From assembly GCF_003337305.1 (NCBI RefSeq), contig NZ_QPJO01000002.1:496001-560000 (forward strand): a DNA stretch of 64,000 bases, read 5' to 3'. Positions 28,064-37,786 of this stretch are shown here, piece after piece. The translations under genes and the position numbers were made by a program. Source of the stretch: Winogradskyella arenosi (GTDB lineage: Bacteria > Bacteroidota > Bacteroidia > Flavobacteriales > Flavobacteriaceae). The notes under the pieces were generated by a model. It saw only the letters and a list, made by a program, of their open reading frames with translations. It had not been told where the DNA came from and made no database searches. The stretch's first letter is position 1; each line of letters begins with the position of its first letter.

Positions 28064-28459
28064 TTATAAATTATTTTCTAAATACTCACGAATGGTTATA
28101 TCAATAAAATAACCGCTGTGGTGGCCGCCCCAGCATGCTGTTAATGAAAATACACCATCTTCTAATTTTAATTCTTTTTTGGCTTCAGCCCCTTCATTAG
28201 GGATGCAATAAACTTCTATGGAGTTAACGCCTTCTTGAACAGCTTCTTTTCCCATATCATCTTTACAAACCTCACGTAAGCCATCGGTAAGGCGTTGTAA
28301 ACAAACACTCGGTACAAATTTTATATAGTCGAATTCAAAGGTGTCCCAATTAATAGTTATCGGTAATGATTTGCCTACAATCTCATTAATTTCTTCTTGG
28401 TAGTTGGCTAAATATTGCTCTTCGATAGATTTTGCAGCTCTTTTTTCTTGTAATCCCAT
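28064..28459 (-). CDS. Small conserved-looking protein of unknown function
   Basis: 131 residues starting MGLQEKRAAKSIEEQYLANYQEEI. A longer in-frame start at 28525 would place the -7 box TACCTTTG (28489-28496, minus strand) inside the gene, so 28459 is preferred. The N-terminal GLQEKRAAK pattern recurs, as I recall, in unnamed Bacteroidota proteins. The middle contains CLQRLTDGLREVCKDDMGKEAV and the end is GVFSLTACWGGHHSGYF. No function is assigned. Confidence 0.65.
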   Translation of the reverse strand: MGLQEKRAAKSIEEQYLANYQEEINEIVGKSLPITINWDTFEFDYIKFVPSVCLQRLTDGLREVCKDDMGKEAVQEGVNSIEVYCIPNEGAEAKKELKLEDGVFSLTACWGGHHSGYFIDITIREYLENNL

Positions 28460-28543
28460 GTTGTGTAATTTAAATATTATGTTTCCTTCAAAGGTATTGG
28501 AAGTGCTTTCTGATAAAGCAACCACTGTAAGGGAATATGAAAA

Positions 28544-28590
28544 CTCACGGAATTCAGTGAGGGCAGAGCTTGTATATTAGGCTACATTTA
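28544..28590 (+). promoter_or_regulatory. Regulon promoter 3
   Basis: Element CTCACGGAATTCAGTGAG at 28544-28561 (palindromic apart from one position), 21 bp, TACATTTA at 28583-28590, 19 bp before the next ATG. The region is divergent with the gene at 28064-28459, which has its own -7 box and at best a degraded element. Confidence 0.72.
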
Positions 28591-28609
28591 TCTTATAGAC
28601 TTGAGTATT

Positions 28610-29602
28610 ATGAAAATTACAATTTTATCCATTATTTCTATTTTAATCGTACTGCTTATCTTTAAAGGTTGTGCCAAATATATTGGAATACCTAAAAAAG
28701 TAGCCGCACAAAATTTAGAAGCATATTTGCTGAAAAAATATGATGGTAAGCTGGTCTTTAGCGATTTAAGCCTGTTTTTTAACGCCGCTACCATGGATCC
28801 TAATATGTATGGTGTTCTTATTTATGATAAGGATATTCCTGAAATTCAATTTTATACCCATTTAAATTTAAAGCACATCCTAGAAAACGACAGCTTACCA
28901 ATGTATCCTACTTCTGATAATATGACGGTAGATGATTTATATCAAGATGCGTTAATACGTTATGAGGTTAGGCAAGGAGTTAGAACCGATTTTAAGGCTG
29001 AAATTCCCGAAATTATATTTTCTACAGAAGCCATTCATTTAGATTTTAAGCGTGATGTAAAATCAGAAGTTCTAAACGATGTGGTTACACGCTTTATAGA
29101 TCGGTTAAATGAACATTATGATGTTTTAAACACAGGATATCAATTTCGTTTATTAATTAAAACCGCTAGTCATCCCGATGGTTTCCTTATAATTCCGTTG
29201 GATATTGAGGATAGTAAAAGAAAACCAGAACCTATGGTTTTATCCGAAAATGTCTCAGGATTTACCAGTTTAAAAACCATGATTTTAAAACATATAAATT
29301 CGAAATTAGAAGTAGCATATCCTTATTTTAAAGTCACTGAAAATAGTAAGATTTATATGGATAAATCAACCCTCTCTAGAGGAGCTTGGGTACAATATTT
29401 AGAGGATAAGCGCATTAAGAATAACGGAAATGGGAAATGGAGAAATCCGCAAACAGGAATTTACGTGGTATATTTTGATTTAGATACCCAATTTATTTAT
29501 CGTAGCGAATTATTAACCGATGAGAATGATACCACGTCTTACACGGAAGAACTAAGACAAATTGTAAGCTCTATAGAGACTGAGGGCATAAGAACGAAAT
29601 AA
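28610..29602 (+). CDS. Membrane-anchored protein of unknown function
   Basis: 330 residues from ATG 28610. An N-terminal membrane segment (about 3-20, ILSIISILIVLLIFKGC) may be a signal anchor or an atypical lipobox. The rest is soluble, with long mixed segments (DVVTRFIDRLNEHYDVLNTGYQFRLLI, LVAYPYF-like, GIYVVYFDLDTQFIY). It is not recognised. It is a single gene with its own regulon promoter and terminator. Confidence 0.6.
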   Translation: MKITILSIISILIVLLIFKGCAKYIGIPKKVAAQNLEAYLLKKYDGKLVFSDLSLFFNAATMDPNMYGVLIYDKDIPEIQFYTHLNLKHILENDSLPMYPTSDNMTVDDLYQDALIRYEVRQGVRTDFKAEIPEIIFSTEAIHLDFKRDVKSEVLNDVVTRFIDRLNEHYDVLNTGYQFRLLIKTASHPDGFLIIPLDIEDSKRKPEPMVLSENVSGFTSLKTMILKHINSKLEVAYPYFKVTENSKIYMDKSTLSRGAWVQYLEDKRIKNNGNGKWRNPQTGIYVVYFDLDTQFIYRSELLTDENDTTSYTEELRQIVSSIETEGIRTK

Positions 29603-29627
29603 TGTGTTTTGTCCTTAAAATCTAGAT

Positions 29628-29668
29628 AAAAAAAGAGACCTTAAATATTTTAAAGTCTCTTTTTTTTA
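29628..29668. terminator. Bidirectional terminator
   Basis: AGAGAC (29634-29639) / GTCTCT (29655-29660), extended inward by TTAAA / TTTAA, with flanking A and T runs. It separates convergent genes. Confidence 0.85.
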
Positions 29669-30304
29669 TTAGTCAAATAAGCCTGATTCTATAGCATATT
29701 TTACAGCACCCGTGGTGGTTTTAGATCCCGTTTTTAAGAGGATATTTTTCCTATGGGTTTCAACGGTGTTGACCGAAATAAATAACTTTTCTGATATTTC
29801 TTTTGAAGTCAACTCATCGCCTAAAAGTTTTAAAACTTCCTTTTCACGAGGCGACAACTCAATGTTTTTATACTTTTTTCGTTCAAACACACTTTCCATA
29901 TAACGTTGCTTAATCAATTCAGAAAAGTACTGTTCATCATCTAAAACCGTTCGTACTGCCTTTTGCAACTCTTCCTTGCTCGTAAATTTAGGGACAAATC
30001 CATCGGCACCTTTTTGTATCACTTTATGTACAGTTCTGTGATTGTCTAACATACTCAGCATAATTATTTTTACGTGACTATGTTTCTTTTTAATTTCTGT
30101 GAGCAGCTCTATCCCATCCATTTTAGGCATGCTGATATCACTAATTATTAAACCGATTTCAAATTGTTTTAACAAGCGCACCACTTGTTTCCCTTCAGTG
30201 GCCAGGTGAACCTCGCCAATTTCTTCCATATCACTTAAAATGGTATTAATACCCTCAAGAAACATTAAATGGTCGTCTGCGATAATTATATTTATTTTCT
30301 TCAC
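29669..30304 (-). CDS. NarL/FixJ-type response regulator
   Basis: 211 residues. The receiver domain has acidic D10-D11, phospho-acceptor D56 (IISDISMPKMDG) and the usual conserved Lys. The C-terminal LuxR/GerE HTH is LSPREKEVLKLLGDELTSKEISEKLFISVNTVETHRKNI. It lies 6 bp after the kinase gene and is the last gene of the ten-gene operon. LuxR-type dimers bind ~20-bp inverted repeats, which fits the palindromic element in ten promoters of this region, including the operon's own; that link is inferred. Confidence 0.92.
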   Translation of the reverse strand: MKKINIIIADDHLMFLEGINTILSDMEEIGEVHLATEGKQVVRLLKQFEIGLIISDISMPKMDGIELLTEIKKKHSHVKIIMLSMLDNHRTVHKVIQKGADGFVPKFTSKEELQKAVRTVLDDEQYFSELIKQRYMESVFERKKYKNIELSPREKEVLKLLGDELTSKEISEKLFISVNTVETHRKNILLKTGSKTTTGAVKYAIESGLFD

Positions 30305-30310
30305 AATCTA

Positions 30311-32281
30311 TTAGTTTATGGGGATGTCTATGGTAATTGAGGTACCATGACCTGGACGACTATCAATATCTAAAGTCCCTTTTACTTTTTGTAAACGTTC
30401 TTTGATATTTCGGAGTCCTATCCCTTGATTTTTTTTATGATTTTGAAAGCCTTTCCCATCATCATTAATCACAATATTTAAATGGTCCTTATGTCGTGTG
30501 AGTTGCACATCAACATGGTTAGCTTCGGCGTGTTTTAGAATATTATTAATCAATTCTTGCACAATACGGTAAGCATCGGCTAAAATTTCATCGCTTAATT
30601 GGTCGATCTCTTCTTCTGGAAAGAAAAAGGTTTGAATTTTTATGTCTGATTTTTTACCCACCTGATTAAGAAAATCACTTAAAAAACTCGTAAAGCCCAT
30701 TTTAGAAAAGGGGAGAGGGTGCAGTTGGTGTGATAGACTGCGCACATCAAGACATGCATTACTAATAGCCTTGGCAATACGTTTGGTCTGTGGATCATCT
30801 TTATGGTTTTCGGTATAATGTTCAAACGCAATTTTTATACTCGCCAAATCACTACCAATACCATCGTGAATTTCTCGTGCTAACCGTGAACGTTCTTCGT
30901 CTTGCCCTTCTTGGTAACGCTCAATCACGGATAATTTGTGATCTTTCATCATCTCAGAAATTTTCTGTTTAGCATTTTTTTCTTGTTGCAAACTCAATTC
31001 CTTTTGGATGCGTAAGCGCTTCACATACGATAATCTAAGAATGACTAAGATGGTTAAGACCAATATAAATCCGGCAATGAGTGCATTTCTAATTAAGCGC
31101 TGACGTTTTACCGTGAGCTCCGCCTTTTGCAATTCCGTATCACTTAATTTTTGCTCTTTTTCTAAAAGCTTAATTCGAGTTTCTTTTAACTGCGTTTCAT
31201 AACCTTCCTGGATGTTGGCAACGTATTTTTCTTTATCTAAAGAATTTTGTTTTTCACGACTCAAAACCCCTTTTTGATAAAATTTTAAAGCATTTTTATA
31301 ATTGCCTTCCGCTTCATAAAGCATGGCCAAGTTTTTATAAATTTCAGAATTATAAGGCAATAAAGCTTGATCTTCACCAATTTTTAAGGCTCTTTCAAAA
31401 GCTGAAATTGCAGCTCTTCGGTGTCCTAATTTACTTTCACACAGGCCTAAATCGTTTAAAACGATAACAAGATCTGAGTTAAATTGAAGCGCTTCTAAAA
31501 GGTTTAATGTTTTTCTTAAGGCAACCACGGCCTCTTCACAGCGCTCCTCTTGTACTAACATTTGAGCAAGGTTAATATTGACGTAGGCCATAACCGCTTT
31601 ATTGCCTTCCTTTTCCCTGTATTTTAAAACCGTTTTATAGTGTTTTCTGGCTTGCTCATATTTTCCTTCTTCTTTTAAAATATTCGCATAATTAAAAAGA
31701 GTGGTTAATACGCCATCATCATCACCAATTTCCCTATAAAGATTAGCGGCTCGGTCTAAATTTTTGGCTGATTTTTTGTAATCTTTTTGAAATAAATAAA
31801 GGGTGGCAATATTTTGATAAGCATTGGCCTCTTGAATTTTATTATCGGTCTTTTCAGCATAATTTAAACATTGAATAAAACTATCCATCGCTTCAGGATA
31901 GCGCCCTAAATGTTTATAGCCCGAAGCTAAAATATTATAACAGGCGGCAAGTCCTTTTTCTAAATTAATGAATTTTAGTAGGTTGATGGCTTCGGTAGTG
32001 TACGTTATAGTACTTTTATAATCTCCTGAAATATTTCCTAAATTTCCTAAAGCATACAAGGCGCGAGCCACTTGTAAGTCCATTTCTAAAGCTCTACTCT
32101 GTTCTAACCAGTGCAAGGCAGCTGTTTTGGCGACCTGTGGATTGTTGTAAACATTTTGGCTGTAAACAGTAGAAAGGGAGTCTATTAAAGGTGTATTCTG
32201 GGGTTCTTGCGCTTGCAGGCAACCGCACAATCCGCAGAAAATGAACAGTAATTGACTTATATATTTTGTAAAGAAATTCAT
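30311..32281 (-). CDS. TPR sensor histidine kinase (HisKA_3 type)
   Basis: 656 residues from the ATG at 32281 (a TTG at 32293 is less likely). Signal sequence 1-25, TPR repeats (about 35-370), one membrane span near 400-420 (RNALIAGFILVLTILVIL), a coiled coil, a HisKA_3 box SRLAREIHDGIGSD with H472, and a HATPase domain with NNILKHAE (N box), NDDGKGF (G1) and GIGLRNIKERL (G2). Its partner is the NarL-type regulator directly downstream. The periplasmic TPR part probably senses a protein or cell-envelope signal. Confidence 0.93.
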   Translation of the reverse strand: MNFFTKYISQLLFIFCGLCGCLQAQEPQNTPLIDSLSTVYSQNVYNNPQVAKTAALHWLEQSRALEMDLQVARALYALGNLGNISGDYKSTITYTTEAINLLKFINLEKGLAACYNILASGYKHLGRYPEAMDSFIQCLNYAEKTDNKIQEANAYQNIATLYLFQKDYKKSAKNLDRAANLYREIGDDDGVLTTLFNYANILKEEGKYEQARKHYKTVLKYREKEGNKAVMAYVNINLAQMLVQEERCEEAVVALRKTLNLLEALQFNSDLVIVLNDLGLCESKLGHRRAAISAFERALKIGEDQALLPYNSEIYKNLAMLYEAEGNYKNALKFYQKGVLSREKQNSLDKEKYVANIQEGYETQLKETRIKLLEKEQKLSDTELQKAELTVKRQRLIRNALIAGFILVLTILVILRLSYVKRLRIQKELSLQQEKNAKQKISEMMKDHKLSVIERYQEGQDEERSRLAREIHDGIGSDLASIKIAFEHYTENHKDDPQTKRIAKAISNACLDVRSLSHQLHPLPFSKMGFTSFLSDFLNQVGKKSDIKIQTFFFPEEEIDQLSDEILADAYRIVQELINNILKHAEANHVDVQLTRHKDHLNIVINDDGKGFQNHKKNQGIGLRNIKERLQKVKGTLDIDSRPGHGTSITIDIPIN

Positions 32282-32304
32282 ATGAATAAGCAAACTTAAT
32301 CTCT

Positions 32305-34548
32305 TTAAACGAAATAGTTGGCTCTTATCTTAGTTTTCACGGCTTTTAACATTTCTGAATGTGCTTCATCAAAATCTTCATCACGTTGAGAAATCTCTTC
32401 TAATATATTATGAAGTAAAAATTCATCCGATGCAAAATGAGTTTTTATATGTGTTAATTGATCATACAAGGCCTGGACTGAGGGTTGATCTTTACTTAAA
32501 AACATAGCACTGTATTTGGTGAATCCGTCTACATCTTCTAATTGTTGAGAGAGTAATTTATGACTTCTCAACATCATATTATATTCATCCCTTGGGAAAT
32601 CAAAAAAGGTGTAATCGGGATAACTTTGGATAGAATGTTGAAGTGTTTCTAAGGCTTTTTTCGGTTCGTTTTCTTCTTTGTAAAAATTATATAACTTAAA
32701 AAGCGTTTTGTAATCGCTTGCTTCTGGGGCTTGCTCTTTTGCGGTTTTGTAAGCCGATAAGGCTTCTGCATTATTAAAACTATCTTCGGCACAACTCGCT
32801 ACCATTTTAAGGTAAAAAGCTTTGTTATTGGCCATATGCGCGGCTTGACTAAGATTCCCGATGGCGGCGTCAAAATTATTTAAAATCCAGTAGATTAATC
32901 CATTATTTCTAAACTCGATAAACGTAGTTGGATTTTTAACCAAATCGTCTTCAGAGGCTGGTGCTAAATCATCGGGTTTTGGTAGGTAATCATAATAACA
33001 AATCCACTTAAAAATAGGATACAATTCTGGTGCTAATTGCCCTTGTTCGTGATTATAAATGGCGTATTTATGGCATTCTTTATAATCGTTCATTTCTAAA
33101 AGAGCTTCCACACATAAATTCATAGTGCTGCAATAATCTATATCGCCAATCTTATAATAATTAATTTCAGATTGCATATCTTCAAAAAACGCGGTGTAGT
33201 TTTGATTATTCATATGAATAATCATCCTTAAATTATACAACCAAGGCGCGTAAGAATGTGATGGTAACGGAAAATCTTCTAAAGCTTCATTTAAAACAAC
33301 TAAGGCTTCATCAAAACGGGATAATTTCACCAAAGCACGTGCTTTAAAAAATAAGGTTTTAAGCGTTGCAGGCTGTCTTCTATGAAATTGTTCCACAATA
33401 TCTAAAATTCCTTGCCAGCTTTCTATACGGCTATTCACTTCTAGTAAATAAAATAGATACTCACTCATTCTAAGGCCGTTTCTAAAAGCTTGGTGATAGG
33501 CTTCTCCGGTTTGCTTGTAATTTTTAACCAAGAAAAAAGCACGTGCTTTTAAAACGAATAGATTCGGGTTTTTAGGATTCAAGGTCAACCCCTGTTGTAC
33601 ACATTGATTTAAAACATTTCTGTCTTTAGTATGATAGTAAGCCGAATCGCCATAGCGTAAGTAATAATGCTGTGCCAATTGCCATCCCGAGTTTGCAAAA
33701 TCTTGCATATAGATTTTAAACTCTTCAAAATTACTATAGTCTTCTTCTGGTAACTGTGGCTCGCCAGGGTCTTTTATAATTTGAGCCACCATATCGTACC
33801 TCATAAACGATTGAAAATAATCAACCAACAGCATTCGGGTTCTATCCGTAATCTCTAAATGTTTCCATTCAGAATTCCACAAAGCTTTGTTATCTATAGA
33901 TTTGTTTTCCCACATTGCCACGTGCATATTGGCTAGGGTTTGGCTGGGTAAATCTAAACGCTCATCAAGTTGTAAGCCTTTTAAAACGGATTTATTATGC
34001 GTTGCGGAAGCTAAATCTAACAATTCATAACAATCTGCCTCTTCATCAGAATCACAAATGTGTTCTAATTGCGCAGCTTGGATATCCCAAAGTAAAAAAC
34101 GAGCTTCTGTTAAGGCAGGATAGCACTCTAAAAGGTACTTTAAAACCAAAATGGCGTCTTGGTAGCGTCCTTCTTTTTGCAATTTAAAAGCATAATGCAA
34201 TTGTATGGTATCGTTATACGGATAACGCACTAAAGCATCCTCGTAGACACTTTGTTCACATTCTTCGTAAAAGCTACAGACGTATTCAAAATCTGATGCT
34301 TGTACTTGTCCGTAATCAATTAAACCTTGTAAATACGACTTTAAGACCGGCATATTCATGTCTTCGTAAACGCCGAGATACAACATATAAATGCGGTAAT
34401 ATCTCGCAAAATCTTCGGGTTCACTTAATAAAGTTACATATTCTTGAATATCACCAATTACCGACTTTAATGCCTGGTACTGATTATTTTTATAATGCGT
34501 TTCTGCGTGCTCTATGTAGCTGATGATGTCGTTTGATGATATAATCAT
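32305..34548 (-). CDS. Large TPR-repeat protein
   Basis: 747 residues without signal peptide or membrane span, made up of helical TPR-type pairs (DTIQLHYAFKLQKEGRYQDAILVLKYLLECYPAL, RALVKLSRFDEALVVLNEALEDFPL, FRNNGLIYWILNNFDAAIGNLSQAAHM and others). It overlaps the DUF1266 gene by 4 bp (ATGA) and precedes the kinase gene by 23 bp, so it is an integral part of the operon. It is probably a cytoplasmic scaffold for operon proteins. Confidence 0.85.
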   Translation of the reverse strand: MIISSNDIISYIEHAETHYKNNQYQALKSVIGDIQEYVTLLSEPEDFARYYRIYMLYLGVYEDMNMPVLKSYLQGLIDYGQVQASDFEYVCSFYEECEQSVYEDALVRYPYNDTIQLHYAFKLQKEGRYQDAILVLKYLLECYPALTEARFLLWDIQAAQLEHICDSDEEADCYELLDLASATHNKSVLKGLQLDERLDLPSQTLANMHVAMWENKSIDNKALWNSEWKHLEITDRTRMLLVDYFQSFMRYDMVAQIIKDPGEPQLPEEDYSNFEEFKIYMQDFANSGWQLAQHYYLRYGDSAYYHTKDRNVLNQCVQQGLTLNPKNPNLFVLKARAFFLVKNYKQTGEAYHQAFRNGLRMSEYLFYLLEVNSRIESWQGILDIVEQFHRRQPATLKTLFFKARALVKLSRFDEALVVLNEALEDFPLPSHSYAPWLYNLRMIIHMNNQNYTAFFEDMQSEINYYKIGDIDYCSTMNLCVEALLEMNDYKECHKYAIYNHEQGQLAPELYPIFKWICYYDYLPKPDDLAPASEDDLVKNPTTFIEFRNNGLIYWILNNFDAAIGNLSQAAHMANNKAFYLKMVASCAEDSFNNAEALSAYKTAKEQAPEASDYKTLFKLYNFYKEENEPKKALETLQHSIQSYPDYTFFDFPRDEYNMMLRSHKLLSQQLEDVDGFTKYSAMFLSKDQPSVQALYDQLTHIKTHFASDEFLLHNILEEISQRDEDFDEAHSEMLKAVKTKIRANYFV

Positions 34549-35216
34549 TTGTTCCAGTTTTTAAACCAATCGGCGTATTCAATATGTAAGCGTTGATAGT
34601 GGTCCCATAAGGTGGTCATATTAGGAAATGTACTGACGTCTTGTTCTGTAGCTCCTAAAATGAATTCATCTCCTATACACACATTTCTATGGAATTCTCC
34701 CCAACTAGAAAATGTAGATTTTACGGTAGCATTAACTTCTTCTAAGCGTAAAATTATTTCTTCGGTAGTGATAAAACCTAACACCAATCCTAATCGCATT
34801 TGAAAAATAGACATCGCCATTTCATACCCCGTTAGTTTTTGTTTTTTTAAGCTAAAACGGTATTTCCACACCATTTTATAGGTGTTTTGTGTTTGCAGGT
34901 TATTTAACGCTTGGTATTTGGCTTCAAACGTTTTTGTGGTGTCTCTTCTAAATTCAGAAGCTAATTTTTCAAAAGCTTGAGAGACCATTAATCCGCTTTC
35001 GTAACGCATTAAACTATTACGCAAATGTAAGCCCGATTTAATACCAAAAATGGTTAACAGTCTTTCAGCTTGCTTCACGTGCATTTTATCGTCTAAGTTA
35101 AAGCCAGACCAACTGCTTAAGTTGGCTTGCTTATGGTTTTTCTTTAAAATCAAGGCCGATAAATTTAATTGGTCTTGTATTTCGGGTGTGATATCTTGTG
35201 TCATTATGTTAAGCAT
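34545..35216 (-). CDS. DUF1266-like protein
   Basis: 223 residues, helical. The C-terminal half has LTGYEMAMSIFQMRLGLVLGFITTEEI ... FSSWGEFHRNVCIGDEFILG, the WD/GR-x-x-x-GY and sWeef-x-x-GR layout that I recognise from DUF1266. That family occurs in toxin-immunity and other conflict loci; its biochemical role is unknown. The start at 35216 overlaps the upstream gene by 8 bp; ATG 35204 is an alternative. It is coupled to the TPR gene by ATGA. Confidence 0.65.
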   Translation of the reverse strand: MLNIMTQDITPEIQDQLNLSALILKKNHKQANLSSWSGFNLDDKMHVKQAERLLTIFGIKSGLHLRNSLMRYESGLMVSQAFEKLASEFRRDTTKTFEAKYQALNNLQTQNTYKMVWKYRFSLKKQKLTGYEMAMSIFQMRLGLVLGFITTEEIILRLEEVNATVKSTFSSWGEFHRNVCIGDEFILGATEQDVSTFPNMTTLWDHYQRLHIEYADWFKNWNK

Positions 35217-37746
35217 TTAATTGGTCTGCCACTTGCAATAATGCGTTGGCTAGTGGGTCTGAATACGCTCCAGATTTTGCAATCGTCTTTAATCCCATAG
35301 CGTAGGAGGTCGCTAAATTGCTCCCTTTTACCAAGTGTACAAATACGTTTTTGCTAAGGTTACCATAAGTTTCTAATGCGGTTCCGGGTGCTAAATCGGT
35401 ATCTAATAAAGTCATATATAACGTTTGACTAAATCGCATTTCTAAACCAGTTTTGTCATTTGTTAACCAGGTTTTTAAATCTTTAATATGTGTGTTGAAA
35501 TAGTCTAACAATTCGGTTTCGCAACCTGCCGTTTTATAAGTTTCTATATTGGTAAGTAGCGCCTCCACATAATGCTGATTCACTTCAATAGCATTTATAT
35601 CAATTTTTGAAGTCGAAACAGTGTCTACTGAACCTTCTTCTGCGGATTCTGATTCTTGAGTATCCTCAGCGTCTTGTTCTGTGGTATCTTCAGATTCAGA
35701 AGCTTCGGTTTCTAAAACAAACTGACTATAACTTTCAATTTGGTCGTATAAAACATCATTACTACTGAAACGAGAATCGTCGCTATTACTGTATTCGTAT
35801 AGTTTTGTGATGGTGTTTAGATGAAGTTTTTCGTTATTTAATTTCCCTAGAAAATCAGTTAAAAAGACTTCAATATCTGCGGAAATGGATTTAAAAATAG
35901 GATTGGTAGTTTCCTTACTTTTACAACGTTTATGAAAACTAAGTACACGGTCTACCAAGCGGTGTATAAAGAAACCAACATCTTCATTATGAAGGTTAAA
36001 GTACTGCGCTATGCGTGTACCTTGCGTGGTTAAGGCTTCAGGAACCCAAACGGCTTCTTTTGTTAAGCTGTAATAATAATCGCCTAAATAATTAAAAAAG
36101 GCTTGAATGGTATTTAGGGTTAGCGGACGATTTTCGTTGATATAATGCTTGCGGGCAAATTGGTTACAAATATCAGTCGCATTAGCCTCTAAATCTTTAA
36201 GTGCCCAAATTTCGTTAACGCGTGTAAAATTTCCTGATTCTACACATAAAAAACTTAAAGTTTCTGCAATAAGCGGAATGTTTTTTGCTTTAATAATAGC
36301 GCTCGCATCACGTGTAGCGTAAGCTAAGTTTAATAATAAGCGTTGTAAGTTTTCTTGTTCTTCCGCAGTAAACAATTCTAATAAAGCTTCGCCAGCATCG
36401 CAAAAGGCTCTAATTAAAAACTGATTTAAAGGGTTTTTTAGACCTTCATTTTGTAAACGTTCAAACCAAAGCAATACGTTTGAATGCGATTGTGCTATGG
36501 TGCGAATTACAAATGCTCCTGTAACTTGAACATCTTTTCCTTTCAATCGCATTGTGGGTAGTAAACCGAAACGGTCATCTTCTAAAAATAATTTAGAAAA
36601 AAGAGTGTTGAAGGTCTCAGAATGATTTTTAAATCCCGTTTGTGGATGTGCAATTTGAAACCAAAACGGAATACATTCTATAGGTAAATTGTTAGCGGTA
36701 TTTTCGCTTAAAATTTTAATACCGTAATCTTTAAAGGCTTCGGAGTTTAAATTGGCGCCACCATCGGCAATTAACCAGTCTAAAAAATTAATATAGCCTG
36801 CATCTTGTTGTTGCTTCGGAAGGCTTTTATCTCGTGTATTGAATAATAACACATCTCCAGAATCCCATTTCTTGTTCGCCAATGCTTGCATTAACGGGTA
36901 GTTGCCTTCCGTAGTTGTTAAGTGTAACAGGGTGTCACTTTGAGCATCTGCCCAAATTAAACGTTCTTTTAAAGCTTCAATTGCTGTCAGAGCACTGTTT
37001 GGATTGGCTTCGTAAAAAGCGGCCAAATCGTTACTGAACCAAGGGGTTATAATATCGTAAGCTGATTTCTCATACACACGACCAACCGGTAATAATTGAT
37101 GGAATTTATGAATAAACAGTTCCCAATTCCCTTCAAAAAAGTAATTAATAAAATTGGAATCTATGGTGAAAGGAAACGTGCTTATGGTCCCGTTGTCTTG
37201 TTTTACGGCATAAGTGCCGGAAAATAAATTGTGCTTTAAACAATTCTGAATTAAATACTCCGAACTCAGCACATCACGAATGTCAAAAATACCTTGTATT
37301 ATAAACTGAACGATAGGCAGTGCGGCTTCCGATGGACTTTTAACCAAAATCTTTAAAACTTGAAAGAGTTGCTGTGCTATGGTTTCAGAAAAGGCTTCCG
37401 ACTGAAAATAACCCAGATTAAAAGTCAGAAATTCGACTAATTTGTTGACGCTTTTTTCATCTGGATAAATCCCTTCATCTAATAAAGGCAACCAAGCCGT
37501 TACAAAAGCAATACCTTCTGTGGTGTTGGCATAACGTTTAGGATGAAAGTAAATTTGTTGCGCAACTTGCGTTGTGAAATCGGCGGTAATTCCGCTGAAA
37601 TCACTATTATTTTTTATGTTTTTATAAACATCCGTGTCTGTAGCTTCTAATATTTCTAAAACCTGCTGTAGGCCTTTTGTTTCTGAAGCTTCTAAAGCAT
37701 CGAGCTTTAGATTTGGGATGATATGTGTTTTAAAAATGGCAGACAT
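35209..37746 (-). CDS. Large helical-repeat protein of unknown function
   Basis: 845 residues, almost entirely helical, with an ankyrin-like stretch around 280-340 (DTLLHLTTTEGNYPLMQALANK, FLDWLIADGGANLN) and an acidic low-complexity linker around 680-720 (Glu/Ser/Asp-rich). There are no membrane segments. It resembles HEAT/ankyrin solenoid scaffolds. It is 40 bp behind the SMI1/KNR4 gene and overlaps the DUF1266 gene, so it belongs to the same operon. The family is not recognised. Confidence 0.65.
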   Translation of the reverse strand: MSAIFKTHIIPNLKLDALEASETKGLQQVLEILEATDTDVYKNIKNNSDFSGITADFTTQVAQQIYFHPKRYANTTEGIAFVTAWLPLLDEGIYPDEKSVNKLVEFLTFNLGYFQSEAFSETIAQQLFQVLKILVKSPSEAALPIVQFIIQGIFDIRDVLSSEYLIQNCLKHNLFSGTYAVKQDNGTISTFPFTIDSNFINYFFEGNWELFIHKFHQLLPVGRVYEKSAYDIITPWFSNDLAAFYEANPNSALTAIEALKERLIWADAQSDTLLHLTTTEGNYPLMQALANKKWDSGDVLLFNTRDKSLPKQQQDAGYINFLDWLIADGGANLNSEAFKDYGIKILSENTANNLPIECIPFWFQIAHPQTGFKNHSETFNTLFSKLFLEDDRFGLLPTMRLKGKDVQVTGAFVIRTIAQSHSNVLLWFERLQNEGLKNPLNQFLIRAFCDAGEALLELFTAEEQENLQRLLLNLAYATRDASAIIKAKNIPLIAETLSFLCVESGNFTRVNEIWALKDLEANATDICNQFARKHYINENRPLTLNTIQAFFNYLGDYYYSLTKEAVWVPEALTTQGTRIAQYFNLHNEDVGFFIHRLVDRVLSFHKRCKSKETTNPIFKSISADIEVFLTDFLGKLNNEKLHLNTITKLYEYSNSDDSRFSSNDVLYDQIESYSQFVLETEASESEDTTEQDAEDTQESESAEEGSVDTVSTSKIDINAIEVNQHYVEALLTNIETYKTAGCETELLDYFNTHIKDLKTWLTNDKTGLEMRFSQTLYMTLLDTDLAPGTALETYGNLSKNVFVHLVKGSNLATSYAMGLKTIAKSGAYSDPLANALLQVADQLNA

Positions 37747-37786
37747 ATGCTGGTTGGTATTCTAAATTTATAGGTTTATACGAGTG

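Noticed and set aside
28489..28535. Degenerate element upstream of the minus-strand gene at 28064-28459
   Set aside because: A sequence 21 bp upstream of its -7 box TACCTTTG matches the consensus at only about half of the positions; it is too weak to count.
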